A stretch of DNA of 64,000 nt from Mariniflexile maritimum (GCF_009746565.1 NZ_WRPN01000010.1:62001-126000), one strand, 5' to 3'; positions 44,967 through 53,902 are shown, numbered from the stretch's first letter. The notes: generated by a model from the letters alone, not told the origin. Translations and numbers: made by a program.

Positions 44967-45221
44967 TTAAATTTCTCTTGTTATCAGATTAATTATGTCT
45001 TTAGGCGTGTGTACGGATGAATTGATTTTTTCGATAATGGAAACCGTGGTCCCAAATTCAGAATTTATAAGCTGTTCCAAATAGACCAAATAGCTTAAGG
45101 TCTTAAAATCGGTATCGAGTTGTTCCAAGGGCACATCCCAACTAAATTGCGATTCTTCTATATTAAAATTGTTTACAAACATCTGTTTGACCAAAACGTG
45201 TACATCCATAGCTGACAGCAT
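44967..45221 (-). CDS. Small acyl-carrier-protein-like protein lacking the carrier serine
   Basis: The 84-residue product is predicted mostly helical. Its layout resembles an acyl carrier protein: an N-terminal helix, then a LEQLDTDFKTLSYLVYLEQL segment and a terminal VHTPKDIINLI helix like that of ACP. The position where ACPs have Asp-Ser-Leu reads Asp-Phe-Lys, so the phosphopantetheine serine is missing and it could not carry an acyl chain. The resemblance is by eye only. It may start at the second ATG (45207-45209). It is the first gene after the regulator, 88 bases downstream, in an operon with no biosynthesis genes. Alternative: an unrelated small helical protein. Confidence 0.55.
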   Translation of the reverse strand: MLSAMDVHVLVKQMFVNNFNIEESQFSWDVPLEQLDTDFKTLSYLVYLEQLINSEFGTTVSIIEKINSSVHTPKDIINLITREI

Positions 45222-45309
45222 CCTAAAAGACTGCGTAATTATTGGTTACAAAGGTGCGGCCACTGGCTTAAAAGCAGTTGCACCTGTGTTACCAATATGT
45301 GTCGTGGTG

Positions 45310-48300
45310 TTACATTTGGGAAGGCGATTTCCCGTATTTTTCCTTGAAGGAACGCGAGAAGTGACTGGGCGAAGTAAAGCCTATTTCGTAAGCAATTTCT
45401 GAAATGTTCAGTTGTTTTTGGGACAGCAATTCAAGGCCTTTTTCCAAACGGATGTCCTTTACAAATTCTGAAATGGACATATTGGTAAGGGCTTTTAGTT
45501 TTCGGTACAGATGGATTCGGCTCAATGCGAAATGCTGGCCTATAATGTCGCCGTTCAAATCGGTTTGCTGAAGATTTTCGAGTATGTATTCTTTCAAACG
45601 AAGTATAAAAGCGTCTTCTTTTTCAAACGCATCATCAAGACCCATTTCCTTTTGGCTGTACCTATTTTGAAGGCGCTGCCGAATTTCAATAAGATTTTTT
45701 ACGCGAACATCGAGCTCCTTTGGGTTGAAAGGTTTCGTTAAATAATCATCCGCACCGCGTTTCAATCCTTGTAACTTACTGTCTATATTGGTTTTGGCAG
45801 TAAGTAAAATGATAGGGATGTGCGAGGTGCTGATGTGGTTTCTAATGGCCTCCACCAATTCAAAACCGTTCTTTTTGGGCATCATCACATCTGAAATGAT
45901 AAGATCCGGAATTAGGGACAGCGCTTTTTCCAACCCTTCTTCGCCATCTTTTGCGGTAGCGATGTTGTAGGCCTTCTGCCCAAGGCATTGCACGATATAA
46001 TCGCGAATATCCTCATTGTCCTCCACGACCAGAATATCGAGTTTTTCAGCGGTTTCGTCCTCCGAAGGCATCAAATTTTCCTCATATTTCACAGCGGGAA
46101 TCAAAAACTCGTTCTGGCGGTTTGGGATATAAGTTGTAACAACGGCATCTTCCGAGATGGGCAGCAACACCCTAAAAGTGGCGCCTTCGTTTATTTCACT
46201 TTTTACCGAAATAGTTCCCCCCTGCAATTCCACCAGTTCGCGCACCAACGCCAAGCCAATACCGGTACCGTCATTGGCGCGCGTAGAGGAAAGATCTACT
46301 TGATAGAATCGATTGAAAATGGCTTCTTTGTTTTTTTCGTCTATGCCAACGCCCGAATCTATCACCAGTAATTCCACCGCCGTTTTATCATTCTGTTCGC
46401 AACGGTTCAAAACTACCTCGATTCGTCCGTTTTTGGGCGTAAATTTAAGCGCGTTCGAGATTAGGTTATAGGCAATTTTGTCCCATTTGTCGCTATCAAA
46501 ATTAATGGGCCATTCGGCTTCGTTGCTTTTAAAGGACAATTGTTGGTTGTTCTGATTGGCCAAACTTTGGAAACGGTTTACCAATTCCTTTGTATGCGCA
46601 ACAATATCGGCATTTACCAATTCAATGGGCATTTGCTTGCTCTCCAATTTGGTGAGGTCCAGCAATTGATTGATGAGCCCTAAAATGTGTTTTGCATTGT
46701 TCAGAATACCGGTGGCGCGTCTTTTCAGAATGGCGGAAGGCGGCGGATTGTCTATTATCTGCTCCAACGGGCCCACAATGAGGGTAAGCGGCGTTCGGAA
46801 TTCGTGGGTAAGGTTTGCGAAGAAACGTCCCTTGGCAACATCCAATGCCTTTAACTCTTCGGCCTGTAATTCTATGGTTTGTTTATCCGCTTCAATTTGT
46901 TGCGTTCTGCTCGCCACTTCGGCTTCCAGTCGCACCGTTGCCCTGTTCAGGTTTCTAATGCGCCATTTAAAATAAAAATAGGCGCAGCCCATCAGAAAGA
47001 GGAAGAAAATGGCAATGTACTGCCATTTCAAATAAAATGGTTTGTCAACATTTATGGGAATGAGCAATTCATTATCTGTCCAAAGGTCTGAATCTCCCTT
47101 CGCCTTTACGCGTATGGTGTGATTACCGTACGGAAAATTGAATATCGAAATTTTATTGTCCCTAGTGTAAATCCACTGGTTATGGTAGCCTTCGATTTTA
47201 TAGGCGTATTGGTGGTTCGCCCTATATTTATAGTCCAATAGACTCACTTCAAATTCAAGGATTTGGTCATCATAGCTTAACTGAATGGGATTTTTTGGGA
47301 TGGCTTTTATATCCAAATTCTCGAATTCTTTGGCATTTTTTTTAAGTATCCGCAATTCTGAAAGATAGATAGGATTGGCCTCGCTCGTGTTTTCCACAAA
47401 ATCTTTGGGATGGAAAGCGGTTACGCCGTTTATGCCTCCAAAATAAAACGTGCCGTCTGAATCCTTAAAATGCGCATAAGTATTGAACTCGTTATCGGCT
47501 ATACCGTTTTCCACGGTGAATATCTGTGTTTCGGAAGACATCTTGTCAAAACGCATCAAGCCGTAATTACTCGGAAGCCATAAATTGTTGTAATCGTCTT
47601 CATATACGGCATAAATGGTGTTGTTTGAAAGGCCGTCCTCCTTTGAAAAGGTTGTAAACGTGTTGGCATCGCGATTCCATTTGATCAAGCCTTTTGTTTT
47701 GGTGGCCAACCAAAAAATACCGTCACTGTCTATGTATAGATGGTTTATGTTGCTTGTAGGCAGCCCATCGGCCATTGTATAGCTTTTCACTACGGCATCC
47801 TTGGCAACATCCATTAAAAAAAGACCTCTGTTGGTTATTAGCCAAATGCCTTCCGTGGTATAAAGAAATTGTCGTACCTGTGCTTCCGATAGGTCGTTGG
47901 AAAAGCTGTAAACCACTAGATTATCAGAACTGTTTATATAGGACAGCCCACTGCCCATTCCCAGCCAGACCCGCCGCGTAACGGGGTTGACAAAAGGCAG
48001 GTACAACACATTGTAAGGTTCTTTCTTGTAGAACTTGAACTCATCTTTTTCAATATCATATTTGAAGAGATAATTAACCGTGGTACCCATCCAAAACTGC
48101 TTCCTTTCGTCTTTTACAAAACTTGAAAAGGTGTATTTGGGCAATTCAACCTTCGTCGGTTTTCGGCTTTTTAGGTCATAAACCTTACTGCCCTCATACC
48201 CGCCAAGCCATATTTTGCCATCGCTCACATAAATACCGCGAATGCTATTGTTTTCGCCAAAAATGGTAAACGGATTCTTTTTGGAAACAATTTTATGGAT

Positions 48301-49269
48301 ACCCGTAGCCGAAGTAATCCATAAAATGCCCTGCCTGTCCCTAAATGCCGAATTGTACCGCAAATTCGGAATTGTGCCTACTACCGTAACCTTTTCAGAC
48401 CCATTTGCAAGCTTGGGATTGCCGTTGAAAATGGTATCGTTTCTCGCGAAGAATTGTTCCTCATCATCAAGGTATAAAAGCTGATAATTGTTTTTAACGC
48501 CTTCGCCAAGACGTTGCACCGTGTTGTTCTTAATCTGGACATAATCCTTTCGCAGTCGCAGATTATAGCCTTCCACGATCAGTTTGGATGGCTGCACCAT
48601 AAAATTGCGGACATAAAAATCGGGCACTTCAATTTTGAACGAATCGATTTCCTTTCCTTGGGCATTCACTCGCACCACAAAGTCGTAATCGTACGCAATC
48701 CAATAATTGCCCTTTCCGTCCAATTCACACACTATGCGCCTGTTTTTGAAATCCGGAACGGTAAAGATCTGTTCAAACTTGCCGTCATATTTATAGACCC
48801 TTCCCTTTTGGTCGGCAATAAAAATCACATTTTTATCGATACGCGACGGGTTGAGCGAGAGCACTTCCCCCGATTTAATAAGCCCCTTTGAAATTTTCCC
48901 AATGGGAATTATGGAATCGGTCTCGGTATCCAAAACCCCACTCTGGAGCGTTGTGGCATAGGCCAGATCCTCACAGAACCAAATCCGGTTTTTAGTGTCC
49001 AAGGCCAGATGAAGCGTAGAACCCTCATTAATATTGAAAAAAGAAGCATCATAATTTTTGATGTTGTATCCGTCATACCTGATCAGCCCTCCAATGGTGC
49101 TGGCCCAGAGAAAGTTATTTTTGTCCTGTAAAATGCTGAAAATATTACTATTAGGAAGACCTTCCTTTACGCTAATGGACTGGATTTCATAAACAGCGTT
49201 TTGGGCATTTGCATTGAAAACGTTAAGCCAGAAAAAAAAAAGAATAAAAAAAATATTGGCTTTAAACAT
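45310..49269 (-). CDS. Hybrid two-component system regulator (sensor kinase, receiver and AraC domain in one protein)
   Basis: The 1319-residue protein is a one-polypeptide signalling system typical of Bacteroidota. Order: signal peptide (about 1-22), periplasmic beta-propeller repeats of the Reg_prop type (about 30-670, for example GLPNSNIFSILQD and WLATKTKGLIKW), a Y_Y_Y domain (about 690-760), one membrane helix (about 765-785), HisKA with the phosphoryl His near 821 (THEFRTP), HATPase with GTGIGLALV, receiver domain with Asp near 1125 (IISDVMMPK), and a C-terminal AraC HTH (IGFTSPSHFSRSFKEKYG). It probably senses a periplasmic ligand and activates the downstream minus-strand operon. Ligand unknown. 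Confidence 0.94.
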   Translation of the reverse strand: MFKANIFFILFFFWLNVFNANAQNAVYEIQSISVKEGLPNSNIFSILQDKNNFLWASTIGGLIRYDGYNIKNYDASFFNINEGSTLHLALDTKNRIWFCEDLAYATTLQSGVLDTETDSIIPIGKISKGLIKSGEVLSLNPSRIDKNVIFIADQKGRVYKYDGKFEQIFTVPDFKNRRIVCELDGKGNYWIAYDYDFVVRVNAQGKEIDSFKIEVPDFYVRNFMVQPSKLIVEGYNLRLRKDYVQIKNNTVQRLGEGVKNNYQLLYLDDEEQFFARNDTIFNGNPKLANGSEKVTVVGTIPNLRYNSAFRDRQGILWITSATGIHKIVSKKNPFTIFGENNSIRGIYVSDGKIWLGGYEGSKVYDLKSRKPTKVELPKYTFSSFVKDERKQFWMGTTVNYLFKYDIEKDEFKFYKKEPYNVLYLPFVNPVTRRVWLGMGSGLSYINSSDNLVVYSFSNDLSEAQVRQFLYTTEGIWLITNRGLFLMDVAKDAVVKSYTMADGLPTSNINHLYIDSDGIFWLATKTKGLIKWNRDANTFTTFSKEDGLSNNTIYAVYEDDYNNLWLPSNYGLMRFDKMSSETQIFTVENGIADNEFNTYAHFKDSDGTFYFGGINGVTAFHPKDFVENTSEANPIYLSELRILKKNAKEFENLDIKAIPKNPIQLSYDDQILEFEVSLLDYKYRANHQYAYKIEGYHNQWIYTRDNKISIFNFPYGNHTIRVKAKGDSDLWTDNELLIPINVDKPFYLKWQYIAIFFLFLMGCAYFYFKWRIRNLNRATVRLEAEVASRTQQIEADKQTIELQAEELKALDVAKGRFFANLTHEFRTPLTLIVGPLEQIIDNPPPSAILKRRATGILNNAKHILGLINQLLDLTKLESKQMPIELVNADIVAHTKELVNRFQSLANQNNQQLSFKSNEAEWPINFDSDKWDKIAYNLISNALKFTPKNGRIEVVLNRCEQNDKTAVELLVIDSGVGIDEKNKEAIFNRFYQVDLSSTRANDGTGIGLALVRELVELQGGTISVKSEINEGATFRVLLPISEDAVVTTYIPNRQNEFLIPAVKYEENLMPSEDETAEKLDILVVEDNEDIRDYIVQCLGQKAYNIATAKDGEEGLEKALSLIPDLIISDVMMPKKNGFELVEAIRNHISTSHIPIILLTAKTNIDSKLQGLKRGADDYLTKPFNPKELDVRVKNLIEIRQRLQNRYSQKEMGLDDAFEKEDAFILRLKEYILENLQQTDLNGDIIGQHFALSRIHLYRKLKALTNMSISEFVKDIRLEKGLELLSQKQLNISEIAYEIGFTSPSHFSRSFKEKYGKSPSQM

Positions 49270-49658
49270 TTGATAAAATATTAACCCAAAACAATTTGAT
49301 TAAACGACGGTTTTAATGATAGTTGCTAAAATAGTGTTTTAAATTATATTAAATAATGTATTTGATTTTTAAGCTGTTTTTTTTTGTTTATTAGTTTTAA
49401 TTGCAATAATTGGATTTACCTAAAAAACTAAAAGGGTTAACTTAGTCAATCCATGCAGGCTTAAAGAAAATGGGACGCATTAATATAAACTGCCCAACAA
49501 TATAAATTTATTGAGCGTTTTAGCATCTCGTTTTTACTACTATTGTTTTCATCTATACTAAAAGTACACTTTGAACCCTAATTATAAAAAGGCATTAAAA
49601 CATAAAATCCCGCTCGTTGGCGGGATTTTTGTGTCTTAAAAAAATTAAATAGTATTTA
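49270..49658 (+). other. 389-base intergenic region between the hybrid regulator and the cold-shock gene
   Basis: It is AT-rich and holds the terminator at 49604-49629. No open frame with coding character and no clear TAnnTTTG box in the regulator direction was found. Confidence 0.6.
49604..49631. terminator. Terminator after the first cold-shock gene
   Basis: AAAATCCCGC (49604-49613) pairs with GCGGGATTTT (49620-49629), 10 bp with a 6-base loop. It lies 28 bases past the stop of the minus-strand cold-shock gene and has T-rich flanks on both strands. Confidence 0.75.
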
Positions 49659-49850
49659 TTAAATTACCTTTACATTTACTGCGTTTAATCCTTTTTTACC
49701 TTCTTTTAGTTCAAATTCAACGGTATCGCCTTCACGAATTTCGTCTATTAAACCTGAAATGTGAACAAAATGTTCTTTTTTCGAACCGTCTTCAACAATA
49801 AATCCAAAGCCTTTGGCATCGTTGAAAAATTTAACTGTTCCTTTACTCAT
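49659..49850 (-). CDS. Cold-shock protein, CspA family
   Basis: Chosen start MSKGTVKFF (ATG 49848-49850) gives 63 residues; the frame runs further upstream to 49952 but the extra segment is an AT-rich translation of leader DNA. The single cold-shock domain has RNP1 (KGFGFIV) and RNP2 (HFVHISGL) and binds single-stranded RNA or DNA, serving as RNA chaperone. It is a paralogue of the next gene (49995-50186), differing at few positions. The preceding leader is about 90 bases long. Confidence 0.93.
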   Translation of the reverse strand: MSKGTVKFFNDAKGFGFIVEDGSKKEHFVHISGLIDEIREGDTVEFELKEGKKGLNAVNVKVI

Positions 49851-49939
49851 ACTTGAAATGATATTAAATTGTTTAATATAAAAGTAATATAAAATATTTA
49901 AAAAAATAAAATTTTTTTTGAAGAAAAAATGGCAATAAA

Positions 49940-49970
49940 AAAAGTCTATCAAAATGATTGATAGACTTTT
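49940..49970 (-). terminator. Terminator between the two cold-shock genes
   Basis: A 13-bp perfect stem (49940-49952 with 49958-49970, sequence AAAAGTCTATCAA) and an AATGA loop. The minus-strand side runs into a T tract, so it ends the 49995-50186 transcript. Confidence 0.85.
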
Positions 49971-49994
49971 ACTGTAACTGTTAAAGTATATGTA

Positions 49995-50186
49995 TTAGAT
50001 TACTTTTACGTTTACGGCGTTTAATCCTTTTCTACCTTCTTGTAGATCGAATTCAACTGCGTCACCTTCACGAATTTCATCGATAAGTCCTGAAATGTGA
50101 ACGAAATGTTCTTTGTTGTTGTCATCTTCAGTGATGAATCCAAATCCTTTTGAATCATTGAAGAATTTTACGGTACCTTTACTCAT
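49995..50186 (-). CDS. Cold-shock protein, CspA family (second copy)
   Basis: 63 residues, one cold-shock domain with RNP1 (KGFGFIT) and RNP2 (HFVHISGL). It is nearly the same as the first copy, with replacements mainly in acidic surface positions (for example EDDNNKE against EDGSKKE). It is followed by its own terminator and preceded by its own promoter-like box, so the two copies are separately transcribed and can be regulated differently. The usual role is RNA chaperone under cold or growth-phase stress. Confidence 0.95.
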   Translation of the reverse strand: MSKGTVKFFNDSKGFGFITEDDNNKEHFVHISGLIDEIREGDAVEFDLQEGRKGLNAVNVKVI

Positions 50187-50215
50187 TGTGTTTATTTATA
50201 AAAAATTTAAGTGCC

Positions 50216-50223
50216 AAAGGTAG
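50216..50223 (-). promoter_or_regulatory. Candidate -7 promoter box of the second cold-shock gene
   Basis: The minus strand reads TACCTTTG, a perfect TAnnTTTG match, 29 bases upstream of the ATG. A TTG lies 15 bases further upstream (50239-50241), closer than the usual -33 spacing. Confidence 0.55.
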
Positions 50224-50283
50224 TATAATTATTCAGACAATCTTACTTTTTATTGTTTTTTTTATTTTTGGAGCATAAACTAA

Positions 50284-50580
50284 TTATCGGAGAACCAGTT
50301 TTTTAATAATTTCTTTGCCCAATTCCTCATTAATCATGGTTATTATTTTTTCTTTTCCATAGCTTAATTCTTCGCGCAAAACGCTCGAACTAAGCTGTAC
50401 ATATAGGGTATCGCGCTCCAGGGTTATGGAGGTTGTGTAGTTGTTAACGCCATTGCCCATAAGGTTTGCCCAAGCATCGGCAACGTTTACTTTGTTTAGG
50501 CCCTTTTCCAGTTTATTGGTTTCAACAAATTCTTTAAGGGCATCGGCTATACTTATATGTTCGTTATTGCGTTTTGCCAT
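50284..50580 (-). CDS. DUF721 (DciA-like) protein
   Basis: The 98-residue protein contains the DUF721 pattern: ISIADALKEFVETNKLEKGLNKVN, VADAWANLMGNGV, and a final LREELSYGKEKIITMINEELG. DciA proteins of this family help load the replicative helicase in bacteria lacking DnaC; whether this short version does so is unknown. The gene is adjacent to and co-oriented with recF (98 bases downstream of its stop), the usual neighbourhood in Bacteroidota, so a replication-linked role is supported by context. Confidence 0.88.
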   Translation of the reverse strand: MAKRNNEHISIADALKEFVETNKLEKGLNKVNVADAWANLMGNGVNNYTTSITLERDTLYVQLSSSVLREELSYGKEKIITMINEELGKEIIKKLVLR

Positions 50581-50677
50581 TTTTGTATAGTGTGTGTTTC
50601 GTTATTGGTTTTTTTATTTTTGTGCTTTAATCTCCCGGCTTTGGCCTTCAGTCGTTCTCGTGCCGCTTTTGCAAAAT

Positions 50678-51757
50678 TTAAAGTCTAAATACTTCATACG
50701 ATTGATGCACCTGTTTCACCGCATTTTCGGTGCGTTCGGCATGGGTATCGCTAATAAATAGTTGCCCAAAATGCTCATCATCCACTAATTTAATAATTTG
50801 TGCCACACGATTTTCATCTAATTTATCAAAAATATCGTCAAGTAATAAAATAGGGTTTACGTTGCTTTGTGCTTTTATAAAATCGAATTGTGCCAATTTC
50901 AAGGCGATTAAAAACGATTTTTGCTGCCCTTGGCTCCCAAATTTTTTAATGGGATGGGTTGCGATGTTAAAATGCAAATCGTCCTTGTGAATACCTACAT
51001 TGGTGTATTGCAAGGTCTTATCTTTATTGAGGTTTTTTTGCAACAAACTGTTTAGGTTGTCTTCAAATAAGTCGCTGTGATAGTGTAGTTCAACAACTTC
51101 ATTACCGTTGCTAATGGCTTGGTAACGCGCTTTAAAAATAGGAATGTACGCTTCTAAAAAGGCGTTCCGTTTTTCAAAAATAACAGTTCCAAAATCGTTC
51201 AATTGGGTGTTGTAAACCTCTAAGGTGTCTTTGTTAAAGGTGTGGTTTAGGGCAAAATATTTTAATAGTGCATTACGCTGTGCCAGTATTTTGTTGTAAT
51301 TAATTAAGGTACTTAAATAGGTTTTGTCGCTTTGCGAAATCACGCTATCTATAAATTTTCGGCGGGTATCGCTGCCTTCAATAATTAAATCCCTATCGGC
51401 TGGCGAAATAATAACTAAGGGCAAAAACCCAATGTGCTCGCTAAATTTCTCATACGCTTTTCCGTTGCGCTTTATCACTTTGGTTTGTCCGCGTTTTAAG
51501 CTTATTACTACTTTTTCGGTTTTATTTTCTTTTTCATAATCGCCATGAATTACAAAAAACTCGGCATCGTGTTTTATGTTTTGTGTCGCAACCGGATTAA
51601 AATAGCTTTTTCCAAACGATAGGTGGTAAATGGCATCTAAAATATTTGTTTTTCCAATGCCATTGTTGCCAACTATACAGTTAATTTTATTGTTGAAAAT
51701 GAACGACTTGCTGTCGAAATTCTTATAATTTAATAATGAAAGTGATTTTAAAATCAT
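50678..51757 (-). CDS. recF: DNA replication and repair protein RecF
   Basis: RecF is an ABC-type SMC-like ATPase that helps load RecA at single-strand gaps. The 359-residue protein shows the Walker [14 protein letters not shown] in the N-terminal domain, the RecF signature [18 protein letters not shown], Walker [15 protein letters not shown] and the following FISDTHAE. Normal length. It is divergently oriented to the TPR gene and upstream of the DUF721 gene in transcription order. Confidence 0.97.
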   Translation of the reverse strand: MILKSLSLLNYKNFDSKSFIFNNKINCIVGNNGIGKTNILDAIYHLSFGKSYFNPVATQNIKHDAEFFVIHGDYEKENKTEKVVISLKRGQTKVIKRNGKAYEKFSEHIGFLPLVIISPADRDLIIEGSDTRRKFIDSVISQSDKTYLSTLINYNKILAQRNALLKYFALNHTFNKDTLEVYNTQLNDFGTVIFEKRNAFLEAYIPIFKARYQAISNGNEVVELHYHSDLFEDNLNSLLQKNLNKDKTLQYTNVGIHKDDLHFNIATHPIKKFGSQGQQKSFLIALKLAQFDFIKAQSNVNPILLLDDIFDKLDENRVAQIIKLVDDEHFGQLFISDTHAERTENAVKQVHQSYEVFRL

Positions 51758-51862
51758 GCAAAAAGTAACTTAAAGCGTGTTGAGAAGCGGTAACTTCCTT
51801 AAGGATGTGCAAATTATTGAAAAATATCAAATAAATAACCTTTTAATTATGAAGAAAAATTA

Positions 51863-51870
51863 TATTTTTG
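51863..51870 (+). promoter_or_regulatory. Candidate -7 promoter box of the TPR gene
   Basis: The bases read TATTTTTG, a perfect TAnnTTTG match, 26 bases upstream of the ATG. Confidence 0.5.
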
Positions 51871-51896
51871 CGGCGCATTAATTTTAGACAAGATAC

Positions 51897-52667
51897 ATGG
51901 CGACTTACAGTAAAAAAGGTGATAAACCAAAAACCAAAGTAGAAAAGGAACATAATATTGAAGCAGGATCAACCACTGCGGAAGTTTTCAATACCCTAGA
52001 CCAAACAGCATCAAAAACCGAGGCGTTTGTTGAAAAGAACCAAAAATACATTTTCATCATCATTGGTGTAGTTGCTGCCGTTGTACTAGGTTATCTTGGC
52101 TATAAAGAATTTATCGCAAAACCAAAGCAAGTAACGGCCATGAACGACATGTTCCAAGCTCAAAAATATTTTAACGATGCTGTAAATGGCACTGCCAAAG
52201 ATTCACTTTACACCTTAGCGTTAAAAGGTGGCGAAGGCAAATTTGGTATGTTGGATATTATTAAGGAATACAGTGGCACGCCAACAGCCAATTTAGCAAG
52301 CTATTATGCAGGTACCGCCTATTTAAGGTTGAAAGACTACAAAAATGCCATTGAACATTTAAGCAATTTTGAAAGTGACGATGAAATATTGGCACCCTTG
52401 GCTAAAGGCAATATTGGCGATGCCTTTGCACAATTAAACCAACCAGAAGATGCCTTGGATTATTATGAGCAAGCAGCCAAATTGCGCAATAATGACTATA
52501 CAACGCCCATGTATTTGTATAAAGCAGGCGCTTTAGCCTTGGATTTAGGTAAAGCAGACAAGGCACTTACTTATTTTAACCGAATTAAAGACGAATTTCC
52601 AAACTCCTCGGAAGCTGCCACCATCGAGGTGTTTATTGGTAAAGCCCAAGTATTGGCTAACAAATAA
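51897..52667 (+). CDS. Membrane-anchored tetratricopeptide-repeat protein (YfgM-like)
   Basis: The 256-residue protein has a short cytoplasmic N-terminal part, one membrane helix (about 50-72) and a periplasmic TPR-like domain (about 95-250). The repeats read PTANLASYYAGTAYLRLKDYKNA, PLAKGNIGDAFAQLNQ and YKAGALALDLGKADKA. Such YfgM-type proteins often interact with the secretion and folding machinery. The ribH gene begins two bases after its stop, so the two are probably co-transcribed; the functional link is not known. Confidence 0.88.
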   Translation: MATYSKKGDKPKTKVEKEHNIEAGSTTAEVFNTLDQTASKTEAFVEKNQKYIFIIIGVVAAVVLGYLGYKEFIAKPKQVTAMNDMFQAQKYFNDAVNGTAKDSLYTLALKGGEGKFGMLDIIKEYSGTPTANLASYYAGTAYLRLKDYKNAIEHLSNFESDDEILAPLAKGNIGDAFAQLNQPEDALDYYEQAAKLRNNDYTTPMYLYKAGALALDLGKADKALTYFNRIKDEFPNSSEAATIEVFIGKAQVLANK

Positions 52668-52668
52668 T

Positions 52669-53154
52669 ATGGCTACGGTACATAAAAACCTATCCGATTA
52701 CGATAAAAACACCATCCCAAATGCGAGCAAGTTTCGGTTTGGGATTGTTGTTTCAGAGTGGAATGATGCCATTACCGAAAACCTGTTCCAAGGGGCTTAT
52801 GATACGTTGCTTTCCCATGGGGCGTTGCCAAGTAACATCATCCGTTGGGATGTACCGGGAAGCTTCGAGCTTATTTACGGAAGCAAAAAAATGCAGCAGC
52901 AAATGGTAAACGCCGTTATAGCCATTGGCTGTGTTATCCAAGGCGAAACCAAGCATTTCGATTTTGTGTGCGAAGGTGTCACACAAGGAATTAAAGACTT
53001 AAACGTGCTGCACGAAACCCCCGTAATTTTTTGCTTGCTTACCGATAATACCATGCAGCAATCCATCGATCGTTCTGGTGGAAAGCACGGAAACAAAGGC
53101 ACGGAAGCTGCTATTGCCGCTATTAAAATGGCAGAATTAAGAAAAAATAGCTAA
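52669..53154 (+). CDS. ribH: 6,7-dimethyl-8-ribityllumazine synthase (riboflavin synthesis)
   Basis: RibH condenses 5-amino-6-ribitylaminouracil with dihydroxybutanone phosphate in the penultimate step of riboflavin synthesis. The ATG at 52669 is preferred over an in-frame upstream start inside the TPR gene. The 161-residue protein has the FGIVVSEWND start, DVPGSFELIYGSKKM, VIAIGCVIQGETKHFDFVCEGV (substrate-binding region) and the late GGKHGNKGTEAA phosphate-binding loop. Length is normal. The TPR gene lies immediately upstream. Confidence 0.96.
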   Translation: MATVHKNLSDYDKNTIPNASKFRFGIVVSEWNDAITENLFQGAYDTLLSHGALPSNIIRWDVPGSFELIYGSKKMQQQMVNAVIAIGCVIQGETKHFDFVCEGVTQGIKDLNVLHETPVIFCLLTDNTMQQSIDRSGGKHGNKGTEAAIAAIKMAELRKNS

Positions 53155-53170
53155 CAAAATAATTCAATTT

Positions 53171-53230
53171 TTAAATTCCAAATTCCAATAATGCTGTTTT
53201 AAAAGCATTTGGAATTTGGAATTTAATTTT
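53171..53230 (+). terminator. Long hairpin terminator after ribH
   Basis: An 18-bp perfect arm (53171-53188 with 53209-53226, starting TTAAATTCC) is extended by a further 5 bp beyond a two-base bulge, with an 8-base loop (53196-53203). A TTTTTG tail follows, so it likely ends the TPR-ribH transcript. It is longer than the other terminators in the window. Confidence 0.75.
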
Positions 53231-53426
53231 TGTCATTTCTTTTTGTTATTTTGAACTTGCTTATTTGGGTATTTTCCATTAGGTTTTTTGTTAACAATTT
53301 TTGGCAATTCAATTTCTGCTTTCTCCCTATTTTTAAGTACTTTTGAAGCGTAAAGCATGTGAAATTTTGTTTAATCAGCGCAAAAATAAATCCTTCAATC
53401 CGCCCTCCGTTGTTTCTAAGGAAAAA

Positions 53427-53597
53427 ATGGCCAATTCGGAATTGGATGCTACCAAAAAAAGTGAATTCATCTCAAAATGGCGCCGCGAGCACCGAACCAG
53501 TACCAAAGTAAAAGGGGTTATGCCACTGCGAACACTCCTTATTGTTTTGGTATTATTATTGATTTGTATGTACTTATTGGAATCAAAATTCAATTAA
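53427..53597 (+). CDS. Small membrane protein of unknown function
   Basis: From the ATG at 53427 the product is 56 residues (a TTG at 53343 would give 84). A basic N-terminal part (WRREHRTSTK) precedes one membrane helix (about residues 35-52). It lies between ribH and the mutL pair and shares strand and spacing with the following small gene. Not recognised as a family. Because of its size the gene call is moderate. Confidence 0.55.
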   Translation: MANSELDATKKSEFISKWRREHRTSTKVKGVMPLRTLLIVLVLLLICMYLLESKFN

Positions 53598-53614
53598 TTA
53601 AAACGTGATAGACT

Positions 53615-53902
53615 ATGGGGATTTTAAAATTGCGAAAAAACAAAAAATTTAGTTACACACCTCGTTACTTTGATGATAAAGGTGATGGCAACCCGTTTGA
53701 AATCAAGCACAAATTCGACGATTTCAGAAAAACCATAGGCCCTAATACAGGTTTAAAAACAAAATTTTTAAATGCCCTTGATGAATTAAAAAATAATCCG
53801 GATAAACAAGTTAACAAGCGTATTTTTATTATTATAGCTATTTTGGTCGTTATCTTTTTAGCCATTATCGAATTCGATTTATCTATTTTCATTTCTAAAT
53901 AA
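53615..53902 (+). CDS. Small membrane protein, often mislabelled riboflavin synthase subunit beta
   Basis: The 95-residue protein starts with a highly basic segment (MGILKLRKNKKFSYTPRYF) and ends with one membrane helix (about 69-88). I recall that flavobacterial homologues are commonly labelled riboflavin synthase subunit beta because ribH lies nearby; it has no RibH or RibE motif. Function is unknown. It ends three bases before mutL starts, so it is likely co-transcribed with mutL. Confidence 0.75.
   Translation: MGILKLRKNKKFSYTPRYFDDKGDGNPFEIKHKFDDFRKTIGPNTGLKTKFLNALDELKNNPDKQVNKRIFIIIAILVVIFLAIIEFDLSIFISK

Noticed and set aside
45169-45402. Plus-strand frame covering the gap between the ACP-like gene and the regulator
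   Set aside because: It overlaps both coding genes and its protein has no coherent pattern; treated as shadow.
35275-49269. Reading the high-GC operon as a prophage or integrative element
   Set aside because: No integrase, transposase, phage structural gene, tRNA or flanking direct repeat was seen; only the composition supports transfer.
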